This document shows positions 25,839-33,936 of a DNA stretch of 43,070 bases, one piece after another (within the stretch, counting starts at the first letter, position 1; each line of letters starts with the position of its first letter). The notes beneath the pieces are model-generated. The model searched no databases. It saw only the letters and a program-made list of their open reading frames with translations, and had not been told where the DNA came from. Made by a program: the position numbers and the translations under genes. The DNA is from Planctomycetota bacterium (lineage in GTDB: Bacteria > Planctomycetota > E44-bin39), in assembly GCA_004376375.1 (NCBI GenBank), contig SOJX01000029.1, positions 1 through 43,070 on the forward strand, read 5' to 3'.

Positions 25839-27461
25839 TTAGGAAACAACCGGCCACGACCTGCAGGCCGGGCACAGTTCAAAGGCTTTGTAATCGCCGC
25901 GCCGATGCGCACTCCGTAAATCACAAAACTCCCGTGCGTTCCATATTTCTTCGGGAGATTCGGTGGAGATGTCGCCGGCAATCCGCGTTTCCTTCAGGTC
26001 AACCCGGCACACCGGAACGGTTCCCGATGCCGCTACGAACATGGCTCTGGAAAGCGGAACGCATTCGAAACGCCTTCCCGGCAGGAGCGGAATCAAGGAC
26101 CGGTCACGAACCTGCCCGGCGAGATAATCAAAACCCCGTACAAGGGGCACGCGGCCGGCGTCGAGGTGCGCATGCCAGAACGGCTCCCATTCGGCCTCGT
26201 TTTCGGCAACGCGTGTAAACTCGGCGACAATTACCGGGAAGCCGCCGCCCTTTTTTGTTGCTTCCGTCAGCCGCTCGAGGTTTGCGGCTACTGTTTTGAA
26301 TTCGTCACTGCCAAAGAGATTATTATATGTTTTACCATCGTTTGAATCAAGAATTATGGACACGACATCAGAATTAGCAACAATGGCCTCAAGAGCTTCA
26401 TCGGAAAGAGTATTCAGCATTGTCCGCACGTGAACGCCGAAAACGCCCGCTTCCCGTGCGGCTTTGAGGCAATCGGCAAATTGCGGGTGCGACAGCGGCT
26501 CGCCGTAACCGCCGAACGTTACCAGCATGTCATCTCTTGCGCTGAGGCCGCCCAGGCATTTTTTAAGAGCTTCAAGCGGCAGGTCAACATCGCTTCCGCC
26601 CGGCGGTTCAGGAAAAGTCCATGGCCATGGACCGCGAGTGGTGAGCTCTACCTCGATCTCCTCCGGCAGGATATCATCGGCCAGTTCCGGGCGGATCCAC
26701 AAAACATCGGCCAGCTCAGTAAACTTCATGGAAAACAGTTTCCCGCCGAACGCATCATACAGGGACCGCAGGAAAGAGAGCGAACGTTTCGAATCCGCCT
26801 GGAACCTTCCCCGGGTCGATGCAAGCACTTCATTCACCAGGTATACGAGTTGCAGAGCTTCCGGCTCGCGCCGGCGGTCATGCCGTTTCAACCGCATTGC
26901 AGAGTCCACTGTAAGGCGCGCTTTTTTCATGGTTTCCATCATCTGGCGCGCATAGAAGACAACACTCAGGCCGGGTGGAGAGTTCGTGATGAAGTAGGGC
27001 TGCTGCGACGGCTTGTATCGGTCGAACATGTTATCGAGCAAATCAGGATCGACAAGCGGCGCCGAGGCCGAGTGAAGCATGATAAACTCCCGGTTATACT
27101 TCAACGCGACCTCGAGCATAACTCCCGGGTTTCCGAATTCCGAAAAGACGGTAAACTCATCGAGCCCTCCGCGCCAGCAGTTTTTCGCCCACCGCCTAAG
27201 TCGGCGCATTCCGGTGCGCGAAGCCAGATCGACTTTTGCAGACCTGAAAAGCTCGCAGGGCGCATTACCCAAAATCGATTTCGCACGCTCTGCATCGCGC
27301 GGGTTGACTGCCACCACCACATTATCAACAACGGGCGCGGCTGCGAGACTCTCCACAGTCCTCAGGAGAACGGGCTTGCCGCCGAGATCGGCCTCGAGCC
27401 GGGCAGGAAGGCCCAGCGGGCTTTTATCAAAATCGGCTTCAACGAAAACAAGTATTCCCAT
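25839..27461 (-). CDS. Cytidylyltransferase domain fused to a degenerate radical-SAM/SPASM protein
   Basis: The protein has 540 residues. Residues 1-240 resemble GT-A nucleotidyltransferases such as CMP-sugar synthetases (LGGKPVLLRTVESL, VVVAVNPRDAE, HSASAPLVDPDLLDNMFDRY). The second half resembles a radical-SAM barrel (VELTTRGPWPWTF..., then FGGYGEPLSHPQF), with SPASM cysteines near residues 467, 485, 530 and 533 (CPAC). The CxxxCxxC loop that should follow VELTTR is replaced by GPWPWTFPEPPGGSDVD, so the SAM cluster cannot form in the usual way. It resembles the spiro-SPASM family I recall from spirochaetes. No separate CMP-nonulosonate synthetase is in the island, so the first domain may do that job. 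The start overlaps the stop of the Maf gene. Confidence 0.75.
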   Translation of the reverse strand: MGILVFVEADFDKSPLGLPARLEADLGGKPVLLRTVESLAAAPVVDNVVVAVNPRDAERAKSILGNAPCELFRSAKVDLASRTGMRRLRRWAKNCWRGGLDEFTVFSEFGNPGVMLEVALKYNREFIMLHSASAPLVDPDLLDNMFDRYKPSQQPYFITNSPPGLSVVFYARQMMETMKKARLTVDSAMRLKRHDRRREPEALQLVYLVNEVLASTRGRFQADSKRSLSFLRSLYDAFGGKLFSMKFTELADVLWIRPELADDILPEEIEVELTTRGPWPWTFPEPPGGSDVDLPLEALKKCLGGLSARDDMLVTFGGYGEPLSHPQFADCLKAAREAGVFGVHVRTMLNTLSDEALEAIVANSDVVSIILDSNDGKTYNNLFGSDEFKTVAANLERLTEATKKGGGFPVIVAEFTRVAENEAEWEPFWHAHLDAGRVPLVRGFDYLAGQVRDRSLIPLLPGRRFECVPLSRAMFVAASGTVPVCRVDLKETRIAGDISTESPEEIWNAREFCDLRSAHRRGDYKAFELCPACRSWPVVS

Positions 27462-29356
27462 CAGTGTTCCCCACGGGCGGCGTCAATGTCCTCCACTGCA
27501 TTCCCAAGCAGCTTCTGAAAAAACCGCACCCCGGCACGCATTGCGGAAATATAATCCATATCACGTTTGGCTTCCGCGGCCGCACGCTCCAATTTCTCCA
27601 ATTTTGCCGTCGCCAGCTCCCTGTCATTCTTTTCACGCAAGTACACGTCCCCAAGCAAAAGGTTCTGTGCGATTCCAAGCAATTCTGCGTATGGCGTCAG
27701 CTCGCCCTGCAGGGCGACGATTTCCCCGATAATTGAATCAGCATTTTTGCCTTTTTCGAGCCGGTTCCGGGCCGGTTTCAACTTCTCAAGCATTGATTCA
27801 CAGATTCTTTCAACTTCCCCGGCCTCTGCCGCAAGATTATTCAGGCGCTTTCGATACGCTTTAAGTGTTTCAGAGACAACTTCCGGTTCTGATGCGCGGT
27901 CTTTCCCCGCAGGGAACAGCCCGGAACCAATCGGCTCGCCAAGGTGTTTTTCAACTACTTCAGCCAGAGTCACGTTCTCGGCGCCCCTCATCGGCACACC
28001 GCCTTCGGTAGCGTTGAGAATGCGGGCCGTCGTGGATGCAAACTGCACTTCGAAATCGGAAATGTAGGAAAGCATTACCCTGTCTGAAAAGACCGGGTTC
28101 CCGTTGATATCAATTACGCGCTCGACGTCCAGGCGCTGGATAAAATCCCATTCTTTCATTTCATAAGTATTGAATCTGTTCGACTCCCCCAGCCATTGGG
28201 TGAAGATAGCCGTGCCGGGCAGGTGGGACAGCCCGTGCGAGTAGGAAAAATCCTGCCCGACAAAAACGATAGGGTCACACCCCGCGTACCTGGCAAAAAG
28301 GAATGCCGTATGCGCAACCGTTGCGCCGACCATGAACCTGTCACCATGTTGCCTGGGCCTGCCGATAATAACGTCAAGCAGGTAGTCGGGCGCGAATATT
28401 TTCGGACCGCCGTACACTCCAACTGCGTCAGGGTTGGCTTTCGCGTCGGCAATCAGCGGCACCGAAATACCTGGAGAAAGGTTTTCGAAATACCTTTTCG
28501 AAAGCACGTTATAGTCAAGCACCACCGCAAAGTGTACGGGTATGCGCTCCGCCAGAAGGCGCTTGAAGGCGGTGGAAACCGCGATGACAACCGCCCGGTC
28601 TCCCACGCTTCGAAGCTTATCAATGTTTTTGGCAAGCGACGGGCCGGCTGAAACCACAAATCCCGTACGGCCCTTGAACCGGCCCGCGTAGGAACTCATC
28701 GGCGGCGACAGAATGTAATCGACAAGGTTGCCGAGCCGGTTAACAAGACCGATGCGGGCAAGCCCAAACGCGGACTCGATTGTGACTCTCGACGCTGCGG
28801 TAAACTTCCTGAAATCCGCTTTCGCCGATTCGTAATATTCAGGATTTATACGCAGCGACGGGGAATGCGCGACAAGAACAATCCGGCCGGCAAATATCTT
28901 CGGCAGGTCGGGCTGGAGGCGCTCGAAGACCGACATGAACGGCTCGCCTACGATGAACATCACTTTCTGCCGTTCAAGGAGATGGGAAAGATCAACCTTT
29001 TCAAGAGCGGTCCTGAAGCGCGACCGGTCGGCCTCGAGAACGACAATATAAGCCTCAGGCCTCTGGCGCCGGGCAAGCTCGAGAAGGTGATAGCCGAAGG
29101 CAAAGCCGAAAACGAAAACTGCATCGCTCGGCTCAACATCATATGAATCGATCAGCCGCGAAGCCTCGACGGCGGGATTGTATCTGGAATGAATATAGAT
29201 CCTCGCCCCGTCGGGAGTGGAGACCTGCATGACCGGTTCTCCGGTCTTCGCGGTTTCCAGTTCCGCGTCCTCAAGCGGCTCCCACGTTCGACACGCCGCG
29301 GCCAATCGCGGGTCGTGCTCGGCCATGAGAGCGAGGTTTGATTCGAAATAATTCAT
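27461..29356 (-). CDS. Maf-type (DUF115) flagellin glycosyltransferase
   Basis: The protein has 631 residues. Maf/DUF115 proteins attach nonulosonic acids from CMP donors to Ser/Thr of flagellin in the cytoplasm before export. Motifs are FVVSAGPSLAKNI near 235, PVHFAVVLDYNVLSKRYF, FVGQDFSYSHGLSHLPG and NATEGGVPMRGAENVTLAEV, matching the sialyltransferase-like core. The C-terminal 130 residues are helical and charged. It is coupled to the cytidylyltransferase fusion downstream (one-base overlap) and lies seven bases after the 29363-30010 gene. Its presence next to NeuB, NeuC and NeuD fits the known pairing of Maf with nonulosonate synthesis. No flagellin gene is visible here. Confidence 0.88.
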   Translation of the reverse strand: MNYFESNLALMAEHDPRLAAACRTWEPLEDAELETAKTGEPVMQVSTPDGARIYIHSRYNPAVEASRLIDSYDVEPSDAVFVFGFAFGYHLLELARRQRPEAYIVVLEADRSRFRTALEKVDLSHLLERQKVMFIVGEPFMSVFERLQPDLPKIFAGRIVLVAHSPSLRINPEYYESAKADFRKFTAASRVTIESAFGLARIGLVNRLGNLVDYILSPPMSSYAGRFKGRTGFVVSAGPSLAKNIDKLRSVGDRAVVIAVSTAFKRLLAERIPVHFAVVLDYNVLSKRYFENLSPGISVPLIADAKANPDAVGVYGGPKIFAPDYLLDVIIGRPRQHGDRFMVGATVAHTAFLFARYAGCDPIVFVGQDFSYSHGLSHLPGTAIFTQWLGESNRFNTYEMKEWDFIQRLDVERVIDINGNPVFSDRVMLSYISDFEVQFASTTARILNATEGGVPMRGAENVTLAEVVEKHLGEPIGSGLFPAGKDRASEPEVVSETLKAYRKRLNNLAAEAGEVERICESMLEKLKPARNRLEKGKNADSIIGEIVALQGELTPYAELLGIAQNLLLGDVYLREKNDRELATAKLEKLERAAAEAKRDMDYISAMRAGVRFFQKLLGNAVEDIDAARGEH

Positions 29357-29362
29357 GAAGGA

Positions 29363-30010
29363 TCAAGCTTCAGGCGCGTCGGTTTCGCCGGGACCGGGCA
29401 TGGCCTCAATTTTTGCCATAACCTGCGAAAGCAGCGAGCACCATGTATCCAGGCGCGGTGTAAACTCATATTCCAGCAGGTCCCCGACAAGGGCAAAATC
29501 TCTTGCTTTGAACGCACCATCCATCTCCGCAAGAGGCGTAGTAAGGTTCGCGAGGTGATCGGAAAGCGATACATCTTCCACACATATCGACTCGGGATCC
29601 ACCCGGAGAAGCCGTATCACATCAACCATTGTGCGCTGTAGAGATTCCCACCATGTAAGAACAAAATTGAAATCATCCGAGAAGTCCGATTCACCGCTCC
29701 GGTAGTGCTGAGCAGTCGAAAGCTGGGCCTTTTTAACGCGATCCGTGTACTGCTTCACATTCTGCAGCGTATCGAGGGCAAGGTCGCGCGCAGCCGCTGC
29801 CTCAACTGTGAGTTCTTTGAAATCATCCACAGGCCTGTCCGCGGCCTCGTTTTCGCGTGCGGGGTCAAGCGGTGCCCCGTCGAGGTTAAGCAGCGTGATA
29901 AGCATGGAGTTTTTGTCCAGCCATTGCCTGAGCTGGCCGAGGATTGTCCCAAACCGGCTGCCCGGGTCGGCGGAAACGACATCATCACGCCCATTTATAA
30001 CAATTCTCAT
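29363..30010 (-). CDS. Unknown protein, possible beta-grasp N-terminus plus helical domain
   Basis: The protein has 215 residues and is the first gene of the glycosylation operon, directly behind a good promoter and a GGAG site. Residues 1-50 (MRIVINGRDDVVS, then FGTILGQLRQWL, then SMLITLLNLDGAPLD) have the strand-helix-strand rhythm of ubiquitin-like beta-grasp folds. Residues 65-205 look all-helical and acidic. There are no cysteine clusters or membrane segments. I do not recognise the family. Its place before maf suggests a role in delivering or selecting the glycosylated protein, for example as a chaperone, but that is inference. Confidence 0.65.
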   Translation of the reverse strand: MRIVINGRDDVVSADPGSRFGTILGQLRQWLDKNSMLITLLNLDGAPLDPARENEAADRPVDDFKELTVEAAAARDLALDTLQNVKQYTDRVKKAQLSTAQHYRSGESDFSDDFNFVLTWWESLQRTMVDVIRLLRVDPESICVEDVSLSDHLANLTTPLAEMDGAFKARDFALVGDLLEYEFTPRLDTWCSLLSQVMAKIEAMPGPGETDAPEA

Positions 30011-30044
30011 GACGGCTCCGGTTACTTATTCATTATCGGCAGCC

Positions 30045-30073
30045 AGTATACTGGTTTGAATCGGCATTGTAAA
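30045..30073 (-). promoter_or_regulatory. Sigma70-type promoter of the nonulosonate/Maf operon
   Basis: On the minus strand TTTACA (30068-30073), 17 bases, TATACT (30045-30050), about 35 bases before the ATG at 30010. It is the only strong promoter seen for the minus-strand run that ends at 20789. Confidence 0.7.
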
Positions 30074-30122
30074 GCCACCCGCGGTATATTTACAAAGAAA
30101 TTTTAGCAGTATATGTCTATAC

Positions 30123-30151
30123 TTGACAGAACAACTCCGGCAAGTTATTAT
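30123..30151 (+). promoter_or_regulatory. Sigma70-type promoter of the 30219 gene
   Basis: TTGACA (30123-30128), 17 bases, TATTAT (30146-30151). The -35 is consensus. It is divergent from the promoter at 30045-30073, with the two -35 boxes about 50 bases apart. Confidence 0.7.
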
Positions 30152-30218
30152 AAACTGGCCGGTGAAACAGAATTAAGTTTCGGGATTCCTGATACCGGCC
30201 GCGGGGGACATTAATCCC

Positions 30219-30749
30219 ATGAACCTCTACCTCATTCCGGCAAAAGCTGCATACGAGCCCGGCTCGAAAGTCTTGAAGCAGCTTGTAAGAAAGTTGAAAA
30301 ACTCCGGCATCATAGGAGGTTATTACGATAAGGAGCTGCAACAATTCGCGCCCGGCTCCGAGGCAGGCGGCGTTTTCGAGGATTTACGCAAAGGCGTGGC
30401 TCCCTTCACTTTTATCGAATTCTGCGAGTACGACGAGCCTCACTTTGTGCCTGACTCTCATGGCGAAGGTTTTGACGCGACATGCCCGCATTGCGATGAA
30501 TCCATCGAAGACGGAGTCGTCAACGTCGCGATTGACGCGTTTAACGACGGGGAGGTGGAAACTTTCGACTGCCCGGAATGCGATGAGAAAATCGAGATGT
30601 CCGAGCTTCCCTGCCTGATAGATACTGCAACGGTTCGATTCGCCGTCTATATAAGAGACGCGGCGCAGAACGACCTGTCGACTAACATGAGGGAAATACT
30701 TGCGGAAGTCACGGGCCAGCGCTTCCGCGTCATTGAAGAATCATCCTAG
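30219..30749 (+). CDS. Zinc-ribbon protein of unknown function
   Basis: The protein has 176 residues. A mixed alpha/beta N-terminal half (MNLYLIPAKAAYEPGSKVLK, then FTFIEFCEYDEPHFVP) is followed by a likely zinc ribbon made of CPHC (near 88-91) and CPEC (near 112-115), then a strand-helix C-terminus (VRFAVYIRDAAQND). I recognise no family. It has its own consensus-like promoter and stands divergent from the glycosylation operon, so the two could share control. It ends in a charged tail, with no signal peptide or membrane segment, so it is cytoplasmic. Confidence 0.7.
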   Translation: MNLYLIPAKAAYEPGSKVLKQLVRKLKNSGIIGGYYDKELQQFAPGSEAGGVFEDLRKGVAPFTFIEFCEYDEPHFVPDSHGEGFDATCPHCDESIEDGVVNVAIDAFNDGEVETFDCPECDEKIEMSELPCLIDTATVRFAVYIRDAAQNDLSTNMREILAEVTGQRFRVIEESS

Positions 30750-30919
30750 TCGCAGACGCCGCTCCAGTGTGAATAAACCCCCGCTTTATTAGTTGGCTTT
30801 TGCACACAGACGCACGTTATTCGGTTTTTCGACCCGCACGTCGGACCTGCATGTGTGTGTGCATCCCGGTGTGCCGGCAAAACAGAAAAAATTGCAGCGA
30901 AAGAAACGGGGATACGGTT

Positions 30920-32125
30920 ATGGCTACGCAAAAAACGGATGAATCGCAGCCGACCTCCAAGACGCCGGAGAAAACTCCGCCGGAGCCGGCCGCCCGCCTG
31001 CCTCGGTGGAAGAAGCTTCTTTTCGCCGTTGTCGTACTCTTCGGCTTTTTCATCGCGGCCGAGATAGTGACGCGCCTGGTTTTCCTGATAGGCGGGCGCG
31101 ATATCAACCGTTACCGGTTGAGGACGCGTCAAGAAACCAAGAACCCCGGGGAGTTTACCCGTTCGCGCTTCATGGCGCACCCATTCCTTCCGTTTGCCCC
31201 CCGCCCATACGACGAGCGCACAATCCGGATACCCCGCCCACTGATCGGCAAAACATTGTCCTACTCGTACCGTAATAACTCGCTGGGCTGCCGCGGCCGC
31301 GAGGTCGTCGTTCCGAAACCAAAGGGCGTGAAGCGCATACTGATTTTCGGCGCCTCAACGACCTGGGACGGGCCGAACGACGAAACGACCTGGCCCGCTC
31401 TGCTTGAGAAGGAGTTGAGAAAGCGCTACGGCACCAATAAAATCGAAGTAGTGAATTTCGGCGTTGACGGCGGCATTTCGCCCATGTCGCTTATAAGGTT
31501 TGCGCTCCTGGGGCTCGACCTCGAGCCGGACCTTGTAATCACCTATCACGGCGCAAACGACATATTCCTGTTCTGCTACAATAATTTGAAGGGCGATTAC
31601 ACGCCTTTTGTGGAGTCCATACGTCCTGATTTGCCGATGCCGCTTCAATATCGTCTTCCCCGGTTCCTGATGGCTTCGTATGTCGTTACGCTCGTAACTC
31701 ACCGGATAGATCGCGGCGGTTTCCAATACCACCTCTCGCGGGAAATTTACCCTAACTTCGACAAGTACGAAGACCAGAAGGGGGATGGAATCCAGAAAAT
31801 AGATTACTTTCTTCGCAACCTGAAGACGATGCGCGGAATGGCGCGCGAGTACGGGGCCGGATTCCTCGGCGCCACTTTCCACTGGATGCACGGTAACGAC
31901 ACCACGCAACGGTTCAATGCGCGATTGCGCAAATTCTTCGATAAGGAGAAAATTCCGTACGCTGACGTTGATAACAAGCTGCCGAAGAAAGACCTGTCCG
32001 TCCATGTAGATGAGGTGCACTTCACAGTTGAAGGCCTCAAAAGAATGGCGAACATATTTGCCGATAAAATCGTAGAGGAGAATCTGCTGGAGCACGGGAA
32101 AACGGAGACCGATAGCAACGATTAG
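30920..32125 (+). CDS. Membrane-anchored SGNH-hydrolase family protein
   Basis: The protein has 401 residues. The ATG at 30920 is preferred to in-frame starts back to 30800, whose translation is not protein-like. A proline-rich cytoplasmic start (1-30) leads to one membrane helix (about 33-55). The remainder lies outside the membrane. SGNH blocks are visible: nucleophile Ser in ILIFGASTTWDG, Gly in NFGVDGGISPMS, Asn in YHGANDIFLF, and Asp/His in HVDEVHFTVEGL. The triad looks complete. Such proteins often add or remove acetyl groups on cell-surface polysaccharides, but the substrate here is unknown. Confidence 0.8.
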   Translation: MATQKTDESQPTSKTPEKTPPEPAARLPRWKKLLFAVVVLFGFFIAAEIVTRLVFLIGGRDINRYRLRTRQETKNPGEFTRSRFMAHPFLPFAPRPYDERTIRIPRPLIGKTLSYSYRNNSLGCRGREVVVPKPKGVKRILIFGASTTWDGPNDETTWPALLEKELRKRYGTNKIEVVNFGVDGGISPMSLIRFALLGLDLEPDLVITYHGANDIFLFCYNNLKGDYTPFVESIRPDLPMPLQYRLPRFLMASYVVTLVTHRIDRGGFQYHLSREIYPNFDKYEDQKGDGIQKIDYFLRNLKTMRGMAREYGAGFLGATFHWMHGNDTTQRFNARLRKFFDKEKIPYADVDNKLPKKDLSVHVDEVHFTVEGLKRMANIFADKIVEENLLEHGKTETDSND

Positions 32126-32182
32126 CTGGAGTTTTGCCTGCAAAGGAACCAAGAAGGAGTGAAAAGGAACCGAAAAACTCAC

Positions 32183-32211
32183 TTGAAGAAAAGCCATTAA
32201 TCGGTCATAAT
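32183..32211 (+). promoter_or_regulatory. Candidate promoter for tRNA-Leu
   Basis: TTGAAG (32183-32188), 17 bases, CATAAT (32206-32211), about 40 bases before the tRNA 5' end. It matches nine of twelve consensus positions. Confidence 0.45.
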
Positions 32212-32251
32212 AAAAACGTTAAAGCAGAAAAACCGTCTAATAAAGCACCCA

Positions 32252-32335
32252 GCCGGAGTGGCGGAACTGGTAGACGCAGGGGATTCAAAATCCCCCGGTG
32301 GCAACATCATGCGGGTTCGAATCCCGCCTCCGGCA
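32252..32335 (+). tRNA. tRNA-Leu(CAA)
   Basis: This is an 84-base class II tRNA. The acceptor arm GCCGGAG pairs with CTCCGGC, followed by discriminator A at 32335. The anticodon stem GGGGA/TCCCC holds the loop TTCAAAA with anticodon CAA (32286-32288). A long variable arm (CCGGTGGCAACATCATG region) and a T-loop GGTTCGAATC are present. The 3' CCA is not encoded. The tRNA reads UUG codons. Confidence 0.95.
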
Positions 32336-32345
32336 CTAATAAAAA

Positions 32346-32367
32346 TCCCCGGCTACGGGGTTTTTTT
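32346..32367 (+). terminator. Intrinsic terminator after tRNA-Leu
   Basis: CCCCG, loop GCTA, CGGGG is followed by seven T and preceded by AAAAAT, so the stem can extend and also work on the minus strand. The stop codon of the minus-strand glycosyltransferase remnant lies inside the loop. Confidence 0.85.
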
Positions 32368-32523
32368 CTTTAATCCCAGGATCAGTCTCAGCGTGTGCCA
32401 GAAATGGGGGACAATATCGAAGTCGGTGAGCTCCCCGATGCTCTTGATGCAGGTTTCGATAAACTCCCCCTGATTAAGGGAAGGAGTTACTATCGAGATT
32501 TTCGGCAACGCGGGGTCGGGCAT
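32353..32523 (-). pseudogene. Decayed family 2 glycosyltransferase, 56 residues left
   Basis: The frame starts 13 bases after the galE stop. Its first 29 residues (MPDPALPKISIVTPSLNQGE, then FIETCIKSI) are the typical opening of a GT2 glycosyltransferase, the nucleotide-binding strand and helix. The catalytic core (DxD and beyond) is missing. The frame goes straight on to an unrelated-looking GELTDFDIVPHFWHTLRLIL segment and stops within the tRNA terminator. The natural reading is an internal deletion that left both ends of a GT2 gene. Position directly after galE suggests a former polysaccharide operon. Confidence 0.6.
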
Positions 32524-32535
32524 ACATGGAGCTTT

Positions 32536-33507
32536 CTAGAACTTCGGCTCTTGCGACCAGCGCCAGGCGGTTTCAACAATCTTGCTGAAATCCGTAAATG
32601 CCGACTCCCAGCCCAGCTCCTTTCGGATGCGAGTGGAGTCGGCTTCCAGCATGGGGGGGTCGCCCGGCCGCCGAGGCGAATCTTCAACCGGAAGGAGTTT
32701 TCCCGTCACCGATTCAACGGCCTTTATCACTTCGCGCACACTTAAAACGATTCCGGCCCCGATATTGTAAGCGCGGAAACCTCCCCTTGTCTTCAGCGCA
32801 TCAAGCGCAAGAACATGTGCTTCGGCAATATCGTCCACATGAACGAACTCACGCCGGCATGTCCCGTCCGGGGTCGGGTAATCGGAACCGAACACATGGA
32901 GGCTTTCATGCTTCCCGGCCGCGACCTCGAGCGCTATCGGGATTACATGGCTTTCCGGCTCATGGCGCTCGCCTATCGATCCGTCCGGCGCCGCGCCAGC
33001 CGCATTGAAATACCTGAGCGCCGCCGCGCGCAGACCCCAGTGCCTGCACGCATATTCAATCGTGGTTTCGAACACGACCTTGGTCAGGCCGTACGGGTTT
33101 ATGGGCCTTAGCGGCGCACTTTCGGAAATGGGCTGGCTTTCGGGACTGCCGTACACCGCAGCGGAAGAAGAAAAAATAAAATTTTTAATACCATGCTTCC
33201 GCATCGCGGCGAGCAGGTTCACGCCGCCCGAAACATTCACCTTGAAGTACTTCTCCGGCTCCCGTACCGATTCATCAATCAGAATCAGGTTGGCGAAATG
33301 GCAGACCGACTCAATCGGGTATTTTGCGAAAACATCGCGGACGGCGTCCCTGTCGCAGACGTCGGCAACGACAAGCTCGGCGTCGCCGACCGCCTCGCGA
33401 TGCCCGCTCGAAAGGTCGTCCAGGACAACTACCTCATCACCGCGCGCACGAAGGCATCGAACCGCATAGCTTCCGATATATCCTGCGCCGCCGGTGACAA
33501 GAATCAT
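32536..33507 (-). CDS. galE: UDP-glucose 4-epimerase
   Basis: The protein has 323 residues. It interconverts UDP-glucose and UDP-galactose (or the GlcNAc forms) with bound NAD. Visible features are the Rossmann motif VTGGAGYIGSYAV at the N-terminus, DDLSSGH, the SSSAAVYG catalytic strand, the Tyr/Lys pair in NPYGLTK, RYFNAAGA, and RREFVHVDDIAEAH. Many GalE proteins have HFAALIAVGES; here it reads HFANLILIDES, a modest change. The start follows TCTGGAG. It has its own promoter and probably supplies UDP-sugars to the glycosyltransferases around it. Confidence 0.92.
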   Translation of the reverse strand: MILVTGGAGYIGSYAVRCLRARGDEVVVLDDLSSGHREAVGDAELVVADVCDRDAVRDVFAKYPIESVCHFANLILIDESVREPEKYFKVNVSGGVNLLAAMRKHGIKNFIFSSSAAVYGSPESQPISESAPLRPINPYGLTKVVFETTIEYACRHWGLRAAALRYFNAAGAAPDGSIGERHEPESHVIPIALEVAAGKHESLHVFGSDYPTPDGTCRREFVHVDDIAEAHVLALDALKTRGGFRAYNIGAGIVLSVREVIKAVESVTGKLLPVEDSPRRPGDPPMLEADSTRIRKELGWESAFTDFSKIVETAWRWSQEPKF

Positions 33508-33567
33508 GGTTTCTCCAGAAAAGAACTCTTTCCCGCTGCTTCAGGCTCAGCCGGAAACTTTAGTGAA

Positions 33568-33596
33568 ATTGTAGGTTGTCTGTGCTTTCAAGTCAA
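33568..33596 (-). promoter_or_regulatory. Sigma70-type promoter of galE
   Basis: On the minus strand TTGACT (33591-33596), 17 bases, TACAAT (33568-33573), about 60 bases before the galE start. Confidence 0.7.
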
Positions 33597-33840
33597 TAAT
33601 CATTCGCCCATACTGTGGAATCTTTTAGCGCCCATTTTTCTTGAAATTTATTATTGAGCCGCTTTGATGCAAAGTAACCTCTGCAGCACCTCGAAATCCA
33701 CCCGATTACACATCAATTCACCTGCAACACAAGCTCCCCGGAAACGTCGTGAAAAGTGGCGGGTAATCGCATTCCGCCCGGTTATCGACATAAAACATAT
33801 ACTATGCGGCAAAAGGATAAATGGGCAAATTGAAATGTCC

Positions 33841-33869
33841 TTGACACTTTTTCCGTATCGCCCTATAAT
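33841..33869 (+). promoter_or_regulatory. Consensus sigma70-type promoter of the pseudopilin operon
   Basis: TTGACA (33841-33846), 17 bases, TATAAT (33864-33869): a perfect match to both boxes and spacing. The first gene starts 67 bases later. Confidence 0.85.
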
Positions 33870-33936
33870 GTGTGCTGGCGGATAATTAGCTCACGTTTTT
33901 ATATGTGGTAATCGCTGGTCTCGGAAAGGAATAGAT

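Larger units (their letters stand above)
33508..33936. other. 429-base divergent promoter region
   Basis: Between galE (minus) and the pseudopilin operon (plus). It holds one promoter per direction (33568-33596 and 33841-33869) and no convincing gene or repeat tract. That is unlike most gaps in the window. Confidence 0.55.

Noticed and set aside
26430..27518. Plus-strand open frame of 362 residues opposite the cytidylyltransferase fusion
   Set aside because: It is a reverse-frame shadow; the minus-strand protein has clear domains and fits the operon spacing.
33664..33885. Open frame of 73 residues before the pseudopilin operon
   Set aside because: It runs across the consensus promoter, lacks a ribosome-binding site and has no recognisable domain.
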